A DNA stretch of 64,000 nucleotides from Ganoderma boninense (Eukaryota; Basidiomycota; Agaricomycetes; Polyporales; Polyporaceae): NCBI GenBank assembly GCA_002900995.3, contig CM035306.1, positions 62,001 to 126,000 on the forward strand, given 5' to 3'. Shown here in pieces: positions 22,143 through 35,818 of this stretch (position 1 is the first letter of the stretch; every line of letters begins with the position of its first letter). The notes under the pieces were generated by a model, which made no database searches, was not told the origin of the DNA, and saw only the letters and a list, made by a program, of their open reading frames with translations. The position numbers were made by a program, and so were the translations under genes.

Positions 22143-25100
22143 TAAAAGTGCCTGAAATCTCAATTAAGGCACTCCCCAGCGACTAGTTCAAATCGCACCC
22201 GCTCTCCCGGGCCAGGCACTTTTCGCCGGTCCCGAAATCTAGAAGACCCACAGCCCTCCCTTGTCTCGTCCAACTTTTGCCGTCAAAAATATTCAGAACA
22301 TATCTCTTCGTCTCCTCGGCCTCCACACGCCGCGATCCCTGCGCGATCTCCCGTCCAGCCCCGTCGCGCTTAACGCGCCCCCGACGGGCCAGCGAGATGA
22401 TCCCGCCTTCCATCCCATCAGCCCCTCTCGCCATTCACTGCTTCTCCACGTGGTCCACTGCCCGTCCGAGCCATATCTTTCCCCGCACATTTTCCCCATC
22501 CCCCTCCTCCCTCTCGTCCCACCCCTTCCTCTGTTACCGCATCCGCCTTCTCCCACTCGTCCCAAATCTCTCATTCCGAGCCCTCGCCAACTCAATCCGG
22601 CTCTCTCCCCTGTGTGAGTGCCTTCTGCGCGTTTTTGAATCCCCGTGAACCACCCTGGTTTCCCAGTCCACTCCGCACGCAGCCTATCCTGTTCTGCAGT
22701 GCCTCCCTCGCGTACCCCACACAGAACCTTGTTCTCTCATCCCACCGTTGTCCCGTCACTCACCCGTTCGGCTGAATCTTTGCCTTCCGCCCTCGTCCCG
22801 TTGAGCTCTTGACACAGCCTGCACATTCATGTCAGCCTTCGGCTTTGGCTTTCTCCCGGCCTGTCTGCAGCCTCAGCTGCCTTTCTTCTCTTTTCTCCTT
22901 CAAACGCGAATGCCATCGTGTAGTCACCATTACCCTCGCGCTGCTTTCTTCATCAGACAGCACCATCTGTTCGCATCTATCCTAATCCTATTCGAGTCCG
23001 GTAATGATGGCACTGCCGCAGACCGCCTCCGCCTCCGCCGCACTGCCGTGCGCTCGCCGAGTCCAGACTCGGCTCATCCGCCTTCTCGCGATTCTGTTCT
23101 TTGAACTGATTCCCTTCGGCTTCTCTTCCCGCCGCTCCGCCCGCTGCAAATGGCCAGCCCGGGGTATTCTCGCGTCGCGCGTCTCGATGCTCGATGCCGT
23201 GATCCACCTCGAGCTCGGCCCTCACGCGGCGGGTAGAGTGCGATCGTGGCGGTCCCCCCTCCTGCCATAAGTGTACGCGCGACTCTGCCGTGCGTGGTTC
23301 TCAATCTCAGCCTGAATTCAAAGCGAAAACGAAATGCCACGGCCCACGGCACGCGCGGAGGCCGGCCCTCAACGCCTCAACCTACTTACCTCCCACCAAT
23401 CTCCACCCCGACATGTCAGTGCTGCGCGCGCGCGGTCCGTTCTTTTCGACGTCTCCGATGTATGTTGTTTTGCCCCCCCAACTCGGCTTCTCGCCATCAC
23501 TCAGCGCACCTCCTTCAAACTCACGACTCGCGCACGTCCTCCGATCACTGCGCCGTCCGCACCCCCAACTCCGGTCGACCGCACGAACTAACTCGCCCAG
23601 AGACCACGGCGCGCGGCATCTTTGCCACTGCTTCGCCGTGCCGCACAAAGTACGCACGCACGCGTCTAGACCCCCGCTGCGTGCGTGTGTGCGTGGAAGT
23701 TGGCAGAGCGCGCGCAAACAAGGCGAGGTCGCCGGCGGAGGAAGAACAGTTCTTGCTCACACCCCAACCGAGAGAGCGGTCAGAGCGGCAGAGCCCCGGG
23801 CGGCGCCATGCGGCTGGCTCCCTCCGACCGTGTCCTCCGCGTCCGAGAGCGCTCCAGCCCTGGGTGGCGTGCTGCCCCTTCCCTGGCCAATCAGGGACCG
23901 CGATGCCCCGGGCCCCACGTGGTGGACGTCAGCCCGATGCGGGCCAGGGCCGGGCACGCCGGCTCGCAGTTTGCGTTCAGACAAACCCTCTGGACTTGCG
24001 CTTCGCTTCTCAGAGTCGCAGTCTCTCGAGCTTCTCCCTTGCATTGCTCTTCACCGGCAGGCTCCAGCGAATGGGCGTGGGGCGTGAGAGGCGGGGGATC
24101 CCGCCCATGTCAGCGAGGAGCGCGAGCGTGTGGGTGTTGGGGGGGAGGTCTGGAGTCTCGAGCTGGACGTGCGCATACGGACGAGAACATCGGGATTCTC
24201 TGGACTCTGGAGCCTTTCACCCGACGTCTCACGTCTTCCCGAAATCGTTCGTCTTCTCTTCGTGCCGGGAGCTGTGAACGCTCACGCGCGCACGCTCGTT
24301 TGCCACCGGCTTCCTCTTCCTTTTGCCTTCCCTGGCCATCCCGCCGCCCTGGTCTCCCAGCTTCCTCCATACGGATCCATCCCACAGCGCTCGCACGGCT
24401 GCGAGCGAGTCCTTTCCTCGCACATATACCCAATATTAATATTAATCCCGGCCGGCCCTGTGTAAGAGCCCCGGAGGCTCGGAGACTTGCAGCGTCTTCC
24501 GATTTCTAAGTAAACGTGAACATGGGACGTCTCCCTTTCTCTTATCTGAATCACGGTTTGGCAGCTCGTGCACGTCCGGCGGGTGTCGCGTGGGGCACGA
24601 CACGGTGGGGAGATCGGGCTCGGGCGGATGTCCGACGACGTCCGCCCAAGCTGCGCATCAGATTCAGATCCTCGTTCTCGTCCGCCCCCGTGATCCTGAC
24701 GCTGTCAGACTCGCTGCGCTTTCTGTGGACGAGCTCGCTCCGAGTCCGAGCCGCCTTCCATCTTCCATGCGTGCCCCCGCTCTCTCCTCGTCTTTAGGCT
24801 TTAGCTCGACCTTCCCGGCCGAATCCTCGGCACGGCCTGCAGTGCTGCACAATGCATGCACGCGCAGACGCAGGCCGTAAACCTTCTGCTCGGCCCGGCG
24901 CGCGGCTCGTCTCGTGTGGGCGATCGGACTCCCTGGCAGGTGTGCGCAGGCGCGGGTTAAGGTAAGCTGGTGCGTCCGCGTGGGGGGTATGTATTGATGC
25001 GTGCCACGATAGCAGCCCTCCTGATCAATCGCAGATCATCGTTCGAAAACCTTCCCAGTCTCAAATCACCTGCCACTGCCCAGTGCCGCGCCTCCTCGAA

Positions 25101-25712
25101 CGTTCTGCCTATCCGGCATCGCTCGTCTCGCATCTCGTCTTTCTGCCACCCTGCGTCCGCCATGGCCACTGTCCAGTGCGGTCGCGTCTCGTAGGTCGAC
25201 AAGAACACGTTTTTGCGAACACTACTTGCTTATCGGGTTCTCCGCGAGCGTCCTCGAGCGCGCTCCTCGCTCGTCAGCTGCCCCGCTATCGATGCGACGC
25301 CATTCCGCTCTGACTGTTGACGGCCGCGAAGCCCGTGATATTTTAGATGCGTTGAGGCTTCAGCGAGCTCGACCGGATCCCGCACTGTGGCCCCAAGTTC
25401 CAGATCAATCGCGCTGCAGTCCTTTTCCCACTGCAGACCACACTCGAACAGCTCGAACTTCACGGAACGCATCAAAAGCCACAATGCGACTTCGATCGCG
25501 GCGCTGAAACCGCGTCTCGTCCATATCAGTGATCATATCACTGTCAGCACGTCCAACGCCTCAAGCTTAGTGCTGGGAGCTTACCGGGAGCCGGTTGTCC
25601 CAAAGTGTGTCGCAAGGCGCGGCGAGAGCGCGGCACCAGCAACACTCGTAGTACATAGTAAGTACGGCGCCAGCCCCGCGATCTTGAACGCGGTGGAAGT
25701 GCAGTTGTTCAG
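22143..25712. other. Gene-poor stretch, CT-rich plus strand
   Basis: 22.25-23.1 kb is strongly pyrimidine-rich on the plus strand, the composition of many basidiomycete promoters, with a donor-like GTGAGTG near 22613. No coding frame with recognisable content follows. A 343-codon frame at 23246-24277 is overlapped by equally long frames and has no domain. Confidence 0.4.
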
Positions 25713-26172
25713 AGGACCCCTGATATTCCCTATATTAGGCCGGCCTGTAAGCGCTCGCTCCGAGGCCATCCATGTCCGGACAGATTTTGACCTGGGTGTC
25801 CGGACTTTGATCTATCCTAGTAAAAATTTGGCTCGGAGTCCGGACTATCCCGGCGCTTTCGTCCCCGGCCCCTTCGGGGCCGGGGACCCATTTTATGGCA
25901 GCCGAGACCCCACAGAGCCCCATTTGGCACAGGCTTTGGCGCTAATTTGGCTCCGGGGCCCTCCGGGCCCCGTTTCCCCTTCCCATGTCCGGACTTTCCA
26001 CAGGCGCCCACCTGGCCCCAACCGCGAATGGCTGTTTCTGTCCGGATGATGGGCCGGCTAGACAGCCAATTTTGGCCCTTTTTGTCCGGACTTTAGGCCG
26101 TCCTGAGGCCCAAAAATCCTAGACGCCGTCCGGACTTCCGGCCGGCCTACTGTAGGGATAATCAGGGGTCCT
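25713..26172. mobile_element. Foldback MITE with 8-bp target duplication (hAT-like)
   Basis: The 460-bp element has 30-base-plus terminal inverted repeats starting AGGACCCCTGAT and including TAGGCCGGCC. It is flanked by the perfect 8-bp direct repeat TTGTTCAG (25705-25712 and 26173-26180). Eight-base duplications are typical of hAT (and P) transposons. Inside are seven TCCGGA words (25775, 25799, 25839, 25988, 26041, 26085, 26129) and two strong hairpins: 25861-25887, with 12-base arms and a TTC centre, and 25954-25972. No transposase frame. Confidence 0.85.
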
Positions 26173-26327
26173 TTGTTCAGTAACTGGCCGTGGTTTTAGC
26201 TTCTTCGCGATCATGCATAGTGAGTCGCATGCTGTGATGCTGTGCCGCCGACGAGATCTTCAGGCACCCTGATGGAGGGGCAACGGGGTTACGAACGATA
26301 CGTACCGATACTTGTTTCGCTCCCTTA

Positions 26328-26870
26328 CAGCGCCTTGCATAATTCCGTGAACACGCCAAATTTTTTCTTTTGGCGCTTAAACTCGTCACGGTCACAGCTC
26401 TACTCAACGCCTGACCAGCTTGACCTCGCAAACGAGTCCTTCGTCCGCATTCTGGTCAATTTCAGCTCCATAGTACGTCATCAAAAATTCACTGTGGCCT
26501 GTCGCATTCAGGGGTAGTCTTCTTATGAGAGGTCCCTCTTTGTTGCTGGATCAGAAGGCTGAATACACCGGCACCGAATGGGCTTGCCCGCTACCTTGGA
26601 CCCAAGTACTAATTCTGTTGGGGAAACCGAGAAAACACAAGGCGACGGTTGAATTTCCATCTTTGTCAGAGGTGGAGGCCCAAGAAACGCAAGATTTGAG
26701 AGTGCGCGACAGGAATCGAGCGGATGGCTCTGGGCGGTCCGGACGGGTTGTGACTCGGCCGCGTCATGCCGCGTCACGGGATTGTACCTGTGACTGGCAC
26801 CTTCCCGTTATGGGGAGATAGACGCCTGTGCGAAAAAATCGGCGTGTTCACGGAATTATGCAAGGCGCTG
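26328..26870. mobile_element. MITE 2, TA target site
   Basis: This 543-bp element has inverted ends CAGCGCCTTGCATAATTCC... matching at both sides for about 30 bases. It is flanked by TA on each side (26326-26327 and 26871-26872). Same family and orientation as MITE 1, differing by many short indels. No coding capacity. Confidence 0.9.
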
Positions 26871-29800
26871 TAGCTTGCGCCCGGCCCTCGATCGCGAGGT
26901 CGGACAAGGCGCTGAGGGTGGACACACGGGTACTGCATTGCATTGCATCGCAGGCTTGACTGGTCGCCTCGCCGTCTACAGTCCGCCGTCCAAGAGCGTC
27001 CAAGGTTGTTGTCACCAGAGCGCCAGTCTGAGATGCCCTGATCGACAACCTGTGCGCGCAGCTGCAGACGCGACGCACTTGATATTCGTTCCTAGTCCGG
27101 TCTGTGCGGGGCGGGAGAGGAGACCTGTTGCTCCCGTTTCTCAGTTTCTGTTTCCGAGTCGAATGCTCCCTCTCGATGGCCATGATTGAAGTCATGCTTT
27201 ACTTCGACTTTGCTTCACGAGCAACTTGCGTGCCGTCGTATGTGTTCGTCACTGGCTAGCCGATGTCCACGTTCATTTCAGGCAGGTTGTCGCCCTTGCG
27301 CAGATCGCCCCACTCCGACGCCCGCGAACCCGCGGTTATGGTTCCCCCATTCGTCCGCGCGCGCGCAATCCGCAGTGGCAGGACGAAACTTGCAAGATAG
27401 GAAGAGGAATGCGGATGGCCACGTTCTGCGTCTGTATGCAACAGCCGCCACCGTCGCCCGCATCGTGGAATTCGAAGGTACATTCAGTTGCTCATGTCTC
27501 GGGTATGTAGGCATACATCGTCGATCCGTCGAGGGCGCAACAACGATGTGCGAGCTCGCGCGTCCACCCATCCCTCCTCCGGCCATCGCAAGCTGCGGAC
27601 TAACGTATGTAGTAGGCTTACTCTATTGAGCAGGCGTGTTAGAGTTAGGTGGTGAGTACATATCACTGCTGTGCAATGACACCCTCTGTAGGCTCTACGG
27701 ATCTAAGCAACTCACAGATGGTATGCAGTTCACCTTGTTCCTGGGGTCGGAATCCGGATCGTCGGCCTTACCGCTCGGCATCCCCATACTGTATACATAT
27801 GCGTACTATATGCGTTTTCTCATAAGGCAGCTTCCGATCGCGAGCTCGCGCGGGCCCGGGCGACTCGGGCATCCCCATCTGCGTTTACTCGACATGTCGC
27901 ATGTCGCGTCCCGGCCGGCGATGCAGGCTCGGAATCGGAATCGGACTCGGGCTCGGACTCGGACTCGGAACTCGACATCGGGTTTGCTGCACGCTCGCTC
28001 GGCTTGTGGCCCCTACCTTTCAAGCTTCAGATGATGTGTTGTGCTGTTGCATCGCAATTCGTAGGCACACCCTCCGAGTCCTCTCTCGCGCACATCAAGT
28101 CCCGAGAGGCCCCTCGAGTTCTCGAGATGGAGAAGAAGCGTAAGTCCGACTACTGCCTCCGGAAGCTGTGTGTACCTTCAAGTTGCACGCTCAGCAGCCC
28201 TCCGAGTCGAAGATATCTCTTGCAGAAGCTCGCCCGGCGGCGGTAGCTATAGTCCAGCTATAGTACTGGCGGGCGGGACGGGTGGGCCGCGCACCCGGTC
28301 GGCGGTGCAGGAACTTGAAGAACCTGTTCGGACTGGGAGAACCAAGTTGGGCATGTGTGCGTGCCGGCCGCTGCCGCCTCGTGTGGTTCTCCCAGGCATG
28401 CTCATTCTCAGTACAGTGAGTGTGCGTTTCATAGCCGTGCCGCCGCCTCTGCCGCGCGCGGGCAGGCATTCATTCATTCGAGAACCCGAATTCTTTCTTA
28501 TTCTTATTCTCATTCTCATTCAGAGCACGTATTCTCGGGTGCCCGAGATATCCAGGGCCCGGATCCATCCTTATCGTCTTCGCAAGCCCGCCGAGCTTCG
28601 CCAACGTGAGTGTGGGAGGACGTGCCGGGCGGGACTTGCCTCCTTCTCGCGCCGCCGGGGCTCATATCCGAGTCGTTCGGGGTGCGCTGGAGTCCGTGCG
28701 GGGCTATGTTTGGATACGGTGGCCATCGCCCTCGCGCGAAGGTTCTATTCTGCATCGCGCCTAAGGCCCTGTCCGCGAGCCTGTTGGCGTTTCGCAAGCT
28801 GCCGCTGCTCAGGGGTGCGAATGCGGGGAAGAGCGCGTCGATGAGGATCAGGGTGTGCTGTGTGCCACTCGTCTCAGACGCAAGTTACCATGCACGTACT
28901 TAGCACCGAGCCTGAGCCTACTTCCAAGCCTCCGCCATGCGGGAGACGCGTGTCTGGCGCGCGGCTCGCCGACGTTCCGTAAGTGTGCTCAACATATCCT
29001 TGCCTTTACTCACGTACTTATTATCGTCCTGCCGCGCGCGTGCTCCACGCTAACGTAAAAATATTGGGACAACAGCCGAGCTCCACCCAAAGCCCCATTC
29101 TCGATAAATGCGCTCACTGCAGTTCGCTGTTGGACTCCGAACGCGCGAGGTGAATATATATTGGACTCTATCGCTGCACCGATATACACATATGCTCAGG
29201 CTAGAGCGCGTTCCAAAGCTCGGCTAAGGATGGACCAGACTCACCTTACGGCCTTGGGTCCATGATCAACTCCAACCCCGTGGATTCCCGTGCGTAATGC
29301 GTGTCTGTCTGGCGGCAGAGTTTTTTTTTGATGCGGGTCTTTCGCTGACAAGACAGATGAAAGTAAAATGGTGGTTTACGTGAAGCGTACGTGAGTCCCC
29401 ACCTCGCTGTCATTCCAAATTGCTGTGCCCTTGTCGGTCTAACCTCGAGTGCAGTCACATGGTTTAGAGCCTTTACGGAGAACAAGAGCACATGGCACGC
29501 CAGACTAGCCAGCTATGTAAGTGAGTTAATGCGTTCACGATGCCTGACAAACTAACGGTCGCGCGCGTGTTCGGCGTGTTGGCAGTGAAACGACTGGGAA
29601 GTAGGCCGAATCATGACAAGGATGGGTGACCAGTCCAGTGTTAGTAAGTCCTGGGACTTGCGAGAGAACGAACCGCAAAGTACGCACGCAGCGCCGGACT
29701 TAGGGCGGGCGAAACGTCGTCTCACCTCCGCCCATCACGAGCGCCTCTGGGAACTCCCGCCATCTCCCGCAGAATCTTCAGCCCCAGCGCTCAGGCACGC

Positions 29801-32800
29801 CCGGCGACCATCCTTCGCCAAGGCGCACACGGCGTGAGGACACTGCGCCCCCCAAATGTGCATCCGACGGCGAGAGTGGAGTGCGCGTGGGACGGGCCCG
29901 CCATTCCTGAACCTGGACTCCCCGTCGCACGAAGCAAAGACCGGTGCTGCGGCTGGGGACACGGTCGCGGTCAAAGTGCAGCAGACTCCAGACTCCAGAC
30001 TCCAGACTCCAGACTCCAGACTCCAGCGAGCCGGCGCGGACGCAGACGCCTCCGCTCGTCCGTCCGCCCACGATCAGGCACCGACGACACGGCCGATCTG
30101 ATTCGCGCACTGACACGCTCGCGCGCGCGCTGCCCTCCTCCGTTCCGTTCGCCATGCCCCGCGGCCACTTTTGTTTTCCCCCCTCTCTCGCGAAGAATTT
30201 CGCCCGTCTGCGGCGGCACGTGCCACACGTCCGTTTACTTTCAGCGTCCGAGTCCGGCGGGGCACGTCCCCAACGTCCGCAGCTGGTGGGAGAGCTTGGG
30301 ATGTTCGCGAGGGAGAGGAAGGGGGGCGGGAAGCGCCGATAAGCTTCTGAACGCCCCCTGCGCCGGGCCAGGCACGGTCAGAGCCTCTGAGGATGCCGCG
30401 GGATGAGACCGTGAACCGTGACTGGGAAGCGGGAAGTGCGATCTGGGTGGCTGAGAACTGGTGCTGGGAGCGGCCACGCTGGCAGTCAGGCAGTCCCATT
30501 CCGCCGGCAGCATCAGGCACGCGCGCGCGCGTGCGACGCGGGGAGATCAAGAAGCAGCGCGCCATGTGTCGGACCCACTTGGCGGCCTGGCGGTTCGCGC
30601 AGGTTCGCGCCTGTCCTCCTCGCTTGTCTGTGTGCATCACTGCTGCCAGCAGCCAGTCGCGACTCGTGCGCGGCCTGGAGGTGTACATGTTGCGGAAGAT
30701 GAGTGGCCACAGAGGGCCAACCCCGCGGGTGGTTCCCAAGACGGACGCCGGGCGACAGGTGCTTCTTGCTTCCTGCCACGTAACAGTAACAGCAACATCC
30801 TGCCTGTGTTCATCCGCCTCTGCTGCTATTCGGAATCATGTTCATCCCAGCTCCACCAACGCCGCTACTTACGCGTCTTTGATGCGTATGCCTGCCGCTG
30901 AAGACGCAGACCCTGCAGGCTCGCCAATCTATGCAGAGCCCAGGGGTCGCCGGGAAAGAGACGTCGACAGCAGCCGGGAGAAGGAGCCCCGGATGCGCAC
31001 GTCGGTCCCGAGGAGGCCGCCCGGAAAACAACGCCAGTGCCAGGTCATGATATCGATTTCACGACGGCGCGCTAGAGCGAATCTGTCAATGTGGATTACA
31101 GCCGACGCCTCCACCCACGCGCGCGCGTACTTACTTACCGTCGGTCTGCTGGTACGTCCGTCACGCCCTATCACTCCAGCTCCACAAGTCGCAGGGTCTC
31201 CAACAGGCAGGTAAAGGGCGGGCGCAGATCCGACCTCCCTGCGGGGATATCGCGCCGAGCCCCACACACTTGCGCGAACCCTGCGGGAAAATGACTGTGC
31301 CCGACTGACCGTCCTGGGAGTGCTCGTGCTGGGATCGTGAGCTGGCATGGGGTGTGCCGTACACCGCAGAAGGGTCCTCATTCGAAGAAGATGTATCATG
31401 TACGATTGTTCTCTCCACTCTCTGATTCCGTTCTACGTTCTTCATCTCAATCACCCGTACGCGTTCGTGCGCGATCACTAATCACTGCCGACCCTGTCCT
31501 ACCCTGTCCTGTTCGCTCGCTCGCCATATTTGGCATATGCATGGGAACGATAACCCATCTGCGGTATAACGCCCCAACTCGCGCCCTCTAGATCTTCCCG
31601 ACGTCTGGAGGCTCTGACGCCATCGAATTGGCTTTCTGGAGATGGTCTGTATTCGAAGGCGAGACGAGATGTCCCGCATGAAACGCGTCTGCGCGAGCTT
31701 GACGTTTTCCTCGTGCGCGAACGGCTAAGCTTGTTCGGGCACGGTAAGTACGGCCAATCCTCCAACCCTGGCCGTGCAGAACGTAAGCCATCGTAAGCCA
31801 CGTATCTCCGAGGCCAGCACTCGCCGCCACTTCACCCTTCGCAATGTTCGCATGAAGTTTTCTCAGTTCTCAGAGCCTGCGTAGATCTAGCATGTCAGCT
31901 GGCGTGCGGCCATACGTAACGTCGACGTCGTGAACGTGTATGGCCGTTTGGAACCCCCCCCCCCTCACCGCACATGCCAATGGAATTCCACACGGTTTGT
32001 CGAGACTTGGCCCATCCGTTTTTCCATTAACTCACCCGCGGACATTGGCAGAATCGATCGCGAGTGGGAGTCCCAGACCCCCCTCGCGGCTTTTTCTGGC
32101 GCGTTTTGGGGTGGATTCGATTCGCGAATCCCAGAGCCGACATCCAAGCAAGGTCGTGGCCGCTGGAGGCCTTCGCACACCGGTGCGTCCCGCCCACTGG
32201 CAAATGGCATGGGCCATGGTCACAGCGCGCCGTTGGAATTTCCCGTACCCGCCGTTTGTGTACTGTCAGGTACGATCAGAACGGGGGGCCGCGCGAGCCG
32301 GAAATTCGGGTCGATCGATGCGCGCGTGCTGAGCTCCACTCGGGGGGACCTGGTCCTGGCGGCGACGGGCCAGGGTTAGGTCTACGGTGGTTCGAACGGC
32401 CATGTCGTTCGGGCGACAAGGGTTGTGCGGCGAGGAGCTCTGTTCGGGAGCGAGAACGCGGGGGAGGGGCGTACATCATGATAGCTCTCGTCCTCGACAG
32501 CCCACAGAGCTCGGGCTCTAGAACGCACCTAGGGTGCCTGAGAAATGCTTATTTGTCGCCTAAAGTGCTGCTACTCTATATGCCACTGCCCAATGGAAGT
32601 CGCGGGCCAGGGCCGCCAGCGAGGGCGCACGCACACAGAGAGGCACCAGGCCCGCGAGCGGCCAGATCGACGACGATACGTCCTGTACTTGTGCCTCCAG
32701 GGCCACCACCCCGCCCGCGAATATAGAGAGCGAGCGGGCGGGCGGATTTCGAGACCGAATCTCCCTCTATCCCCCTCTCCTCCCCCCTCTTCCTCCGGCG

Positions 32801-35800
32801 ACACACGACTCCCAAGGCTGGACCCTCCCCATGCGCCGTTGTCGACGGACGAAGATGCGTGGAAGGACGAGAAGGGGGATACGCGATTGGCGCGGAGCTA
32901 GGGGGACATGCCCACGGAATGGGGCTGCAGGGAACGGGTGGGTTGGACGCGTAAGTAAAATGTTGTCTGTCATTAGCGCGAATATATCCCTCCGTGGGGC
33001 AATGCATTTGACCTCGTACAAGTTGCAGTACCGGTTCCCGGAGGAATAAGCGAGCAGCCCGCCACGACGACTTTTCGGCCAAGCTGATTGCGACAGATCG
33101 GGAGGGACGACGAGGGCTTTCAGTATATTCGTCTTCCGTTGTCTCTAGCCAACGATCGTCGTATCAAGCACCGAGTTATGCACGCCCTCCCCAGTCACAC
33201 CTCCGACAAGCATATCTTAGCATAAGCGAGCCTTGGAGCACAGAGACGGGGGACAGACTGTGCCGACCCAATGCCCATGGTCGGGGGACGAGGTGAGCTC
33301 AGTCCCTTTTGCCTCAGTTAAAGCGGCGCAATCGTCAGCCTTAAGGCCTAACAGCCGAGTCTCTTCAGGCTTGAGCGTCGCGCCGTCGCCGCCGTATGCC
33401 GGGGGAAGACAGGGAGGGAGTGCTCACTTGACCACAAACCGTGCGCCCTCCGGCCACGGCCGACGCACGAGAACGCTTCGAGGCGGTTACTTATTCAGCT
33501 GTCATGTCAGCCATACGGGGCGGAGTGCCGTGTGCCCTATCCGAGCGAGTGAGAGAGAAGAGAGGGAGGGAGAGGTCTCGAGCCTGCGTCGAGACTCGAG
33601 ACTCGAGACTCGCGACTCGAGCCTGTCCGCTGAATCAGCCCGGTCCAGTGCACGCGTCTGCCTGCAGGGCTTCCCACTGCGCACCCCCTCCTCCCCGTTC
33701 TGAGTTCAGAATCGCGTATGGTCCTTCCAGACGTCAGGAATAGGTGCGGGTGCACGACAGGTCCGTCTTCTCTGTCCGATTGTGCATAGCGGGCTCTCAC
33801 CAGAAGGGGCACCCGGACGGATCCAGCCTGCGAAGTGTTTCAGCCCGTTTTTGCGCCTCGGGAAGGCGTTTGCCCCGGGGAAGGGGAAGAAGGCACGATT
33901 GCGACATCTTCCCTCGTCGAGCGGACGTGGGATCCGCTCGTCCGCTTTCCAGGCAGTGGGGGGAAACGCTCTATTGGCTGGTAAGTACGACTCGACCAGT
34001 AGACCACAAAGTCGGAGTATACACCGACTCTCTCGCTGCGACCGCCAAATAATGTAAATCGCCTGTGCACACAAGCAAGCGGGGTCGTGAGGCTTACCTT
34101 TGACATACCGATGTCACCGCCGACTTGCTTCAAAATCCCACGTCATAGCGTTCGCCTGCACAAAGCTATCCTAGATCGCAAACGTCATACATATGATAGA
34201 TAACATAGTTCAGAGGGCAGGACCACGAGATGATGATGCGCACACGACATACTGAAACTGCGGCCATGACACAGCGCCGATGAACCACGTATCAGAACAC
34301 AGAGCGACTTGGCAGCAGGGTGGGGTTACTGCGTGTTCGCCCAAGCACGCTCGCGCCTGATGAACCCTGCACAGAAGAGATCATGGAAACATCAGTGCTT
34401 TGTTAGCGTTAGCGGTGTGCTCCGACCACCTAGCCTGGCTTGCGAGACGAGACGGTAGACCCACTCGTACCGCTCGTGCGAAGCTCACATCAACGAGCGA
34501 CGGCGCAGACGGCGGCGCCAACGACGATCCGCGCGCCGAGCATCGAGAGGCGCACCTGAAGCCCGCCGTGAGCAAACCTTGTCTCGAATTGGGAATCGTC
34601 ACCCATAATCCACACTATCGTACCTGGGAGAGCGGGGGACGGCAGGTGCCTGGACAGTCGCACACAAGCACTGGCCATTGTTCCTGCTTTGCGACCGCCG
34701 TTGTATTCTCCGCCTTAATAGAAGCCTAACTGGCCCCGCAAAACCCGCCTGGCGTGCTGCCGAGCGCCTCGCATTCAAACGAAGCGCTTCATTGACTCAT
34801 TCAGAGGAACTGCGTCCGTTCGGTGCTGCACACTGCACACACGCCGCCGCTCCGGCGCGGAGAAGTGGTTTAGCCAGCGGGATGTGTGAAGGCCGTGGGA
34901 CGCACGCACCGGGACCTTCGGATTCAATGGTGACATCGCGCGTATGGGGTGCTTGGGTGTCCAACTGCCCATGTCCTGGCAATTGCACAAGTACAGTAGT
35001 ACTCGCGCGTGTGACGTCGACATAGACACGCAGCAAGTACTTATTCCAAGACTGAGGCTACGGAGATAGGCAAGGTGGGGCAAGCGGTCGGAGTTTACGA
35101 CGTCCGCTGACGTCCTTCGGCTGCGATCCGGCCTGTCTGGTCAAACTTGCCCGTTAGCATCAGCATCAGGGCGCACTAACAGAACTCTGCCATAAGGACG
35201 TCACCTTCAGACGACTCCACCCGGCGGCCCACTTGCTGGATCGTCCTGTAAGTAAATCCCGCTCAAGATCCTCTGGGCCCCTAACGCGGCCAGGACGGCG
35301 ACAGCACTTGCCCGATAAAGTTGACCTGTCGCGCGAGGGTTAACGTTTACACTGGCATGGCGAGCAGGACAGCGGGTCGTGGCCGCAGCGCGTAGAACAG
35401 AACACAGATGTGGCGGTTTGCTCTAGGTTCGTGAGCGGCACGCGGGCTCGCTACTTACTTGGCCGATGATCTCCGTGACGAAGATTAGAAAGACAGGATG
35501 GCGAGAAGCGAGAAAAAGGATACCTGAACAATCCAGCCATCAAACAAGATCGAAAGGTCTAGAGGAGAAGACTTGAGTGACTTGATGAGCAGAGGGTTGT
35601 TCGAAGGAGATGGATTCGCATCACGAGATACAGTAGGAAACAGGAGACGAGATATGGGGTACAAGATGGACAGTGGCGGGTAAGGTCCAACCAGAACACC
35701 GACGCGGGATGGATGTCTCGAGAACGCGGTCGAAGATCCGGCACAGGTCGGCCCTCGGATGACCGCGAAGCAGCCTATGTGAGACCAGGTACGCGCACAA

Positions 35801-35818
35801 GAAGAGAGCAGAAAAGCG
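26871..35818. other. Nine-kilobase gene-poor stretch with simple repeats
   Basis: I see no gene that I can support. GC-rich sequence leaves many frames open on both strands. Simple repeats: a GGACTC-type hexamer tract at about 27928-27973, an ATTCTT/CATTCT tract near 28490-28520, a CAGACTC heptamer at 29982-30026, and a GACTCGA heptamer at 33590-33621. CT-rich segments and isolated GTAAGT words occur but do not assemble into exons. Confidence 0.4.
29982..30026. repeat. CAGACTC heptamer tandem repeat
   Basis: About 6.4 perfect 7-bp units in 45 bases. A related heptamer (GACTCGA, about 4.5 units, one C for A change) is at 33590-33621. Confidence 0.9.

Noticed and set aside
23246..24277. 343-codon plus-strand ORF
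   Set aside because: Overlaps other equally long frames; composition is that of random GC-rich DNA; no splice pattern or domain.
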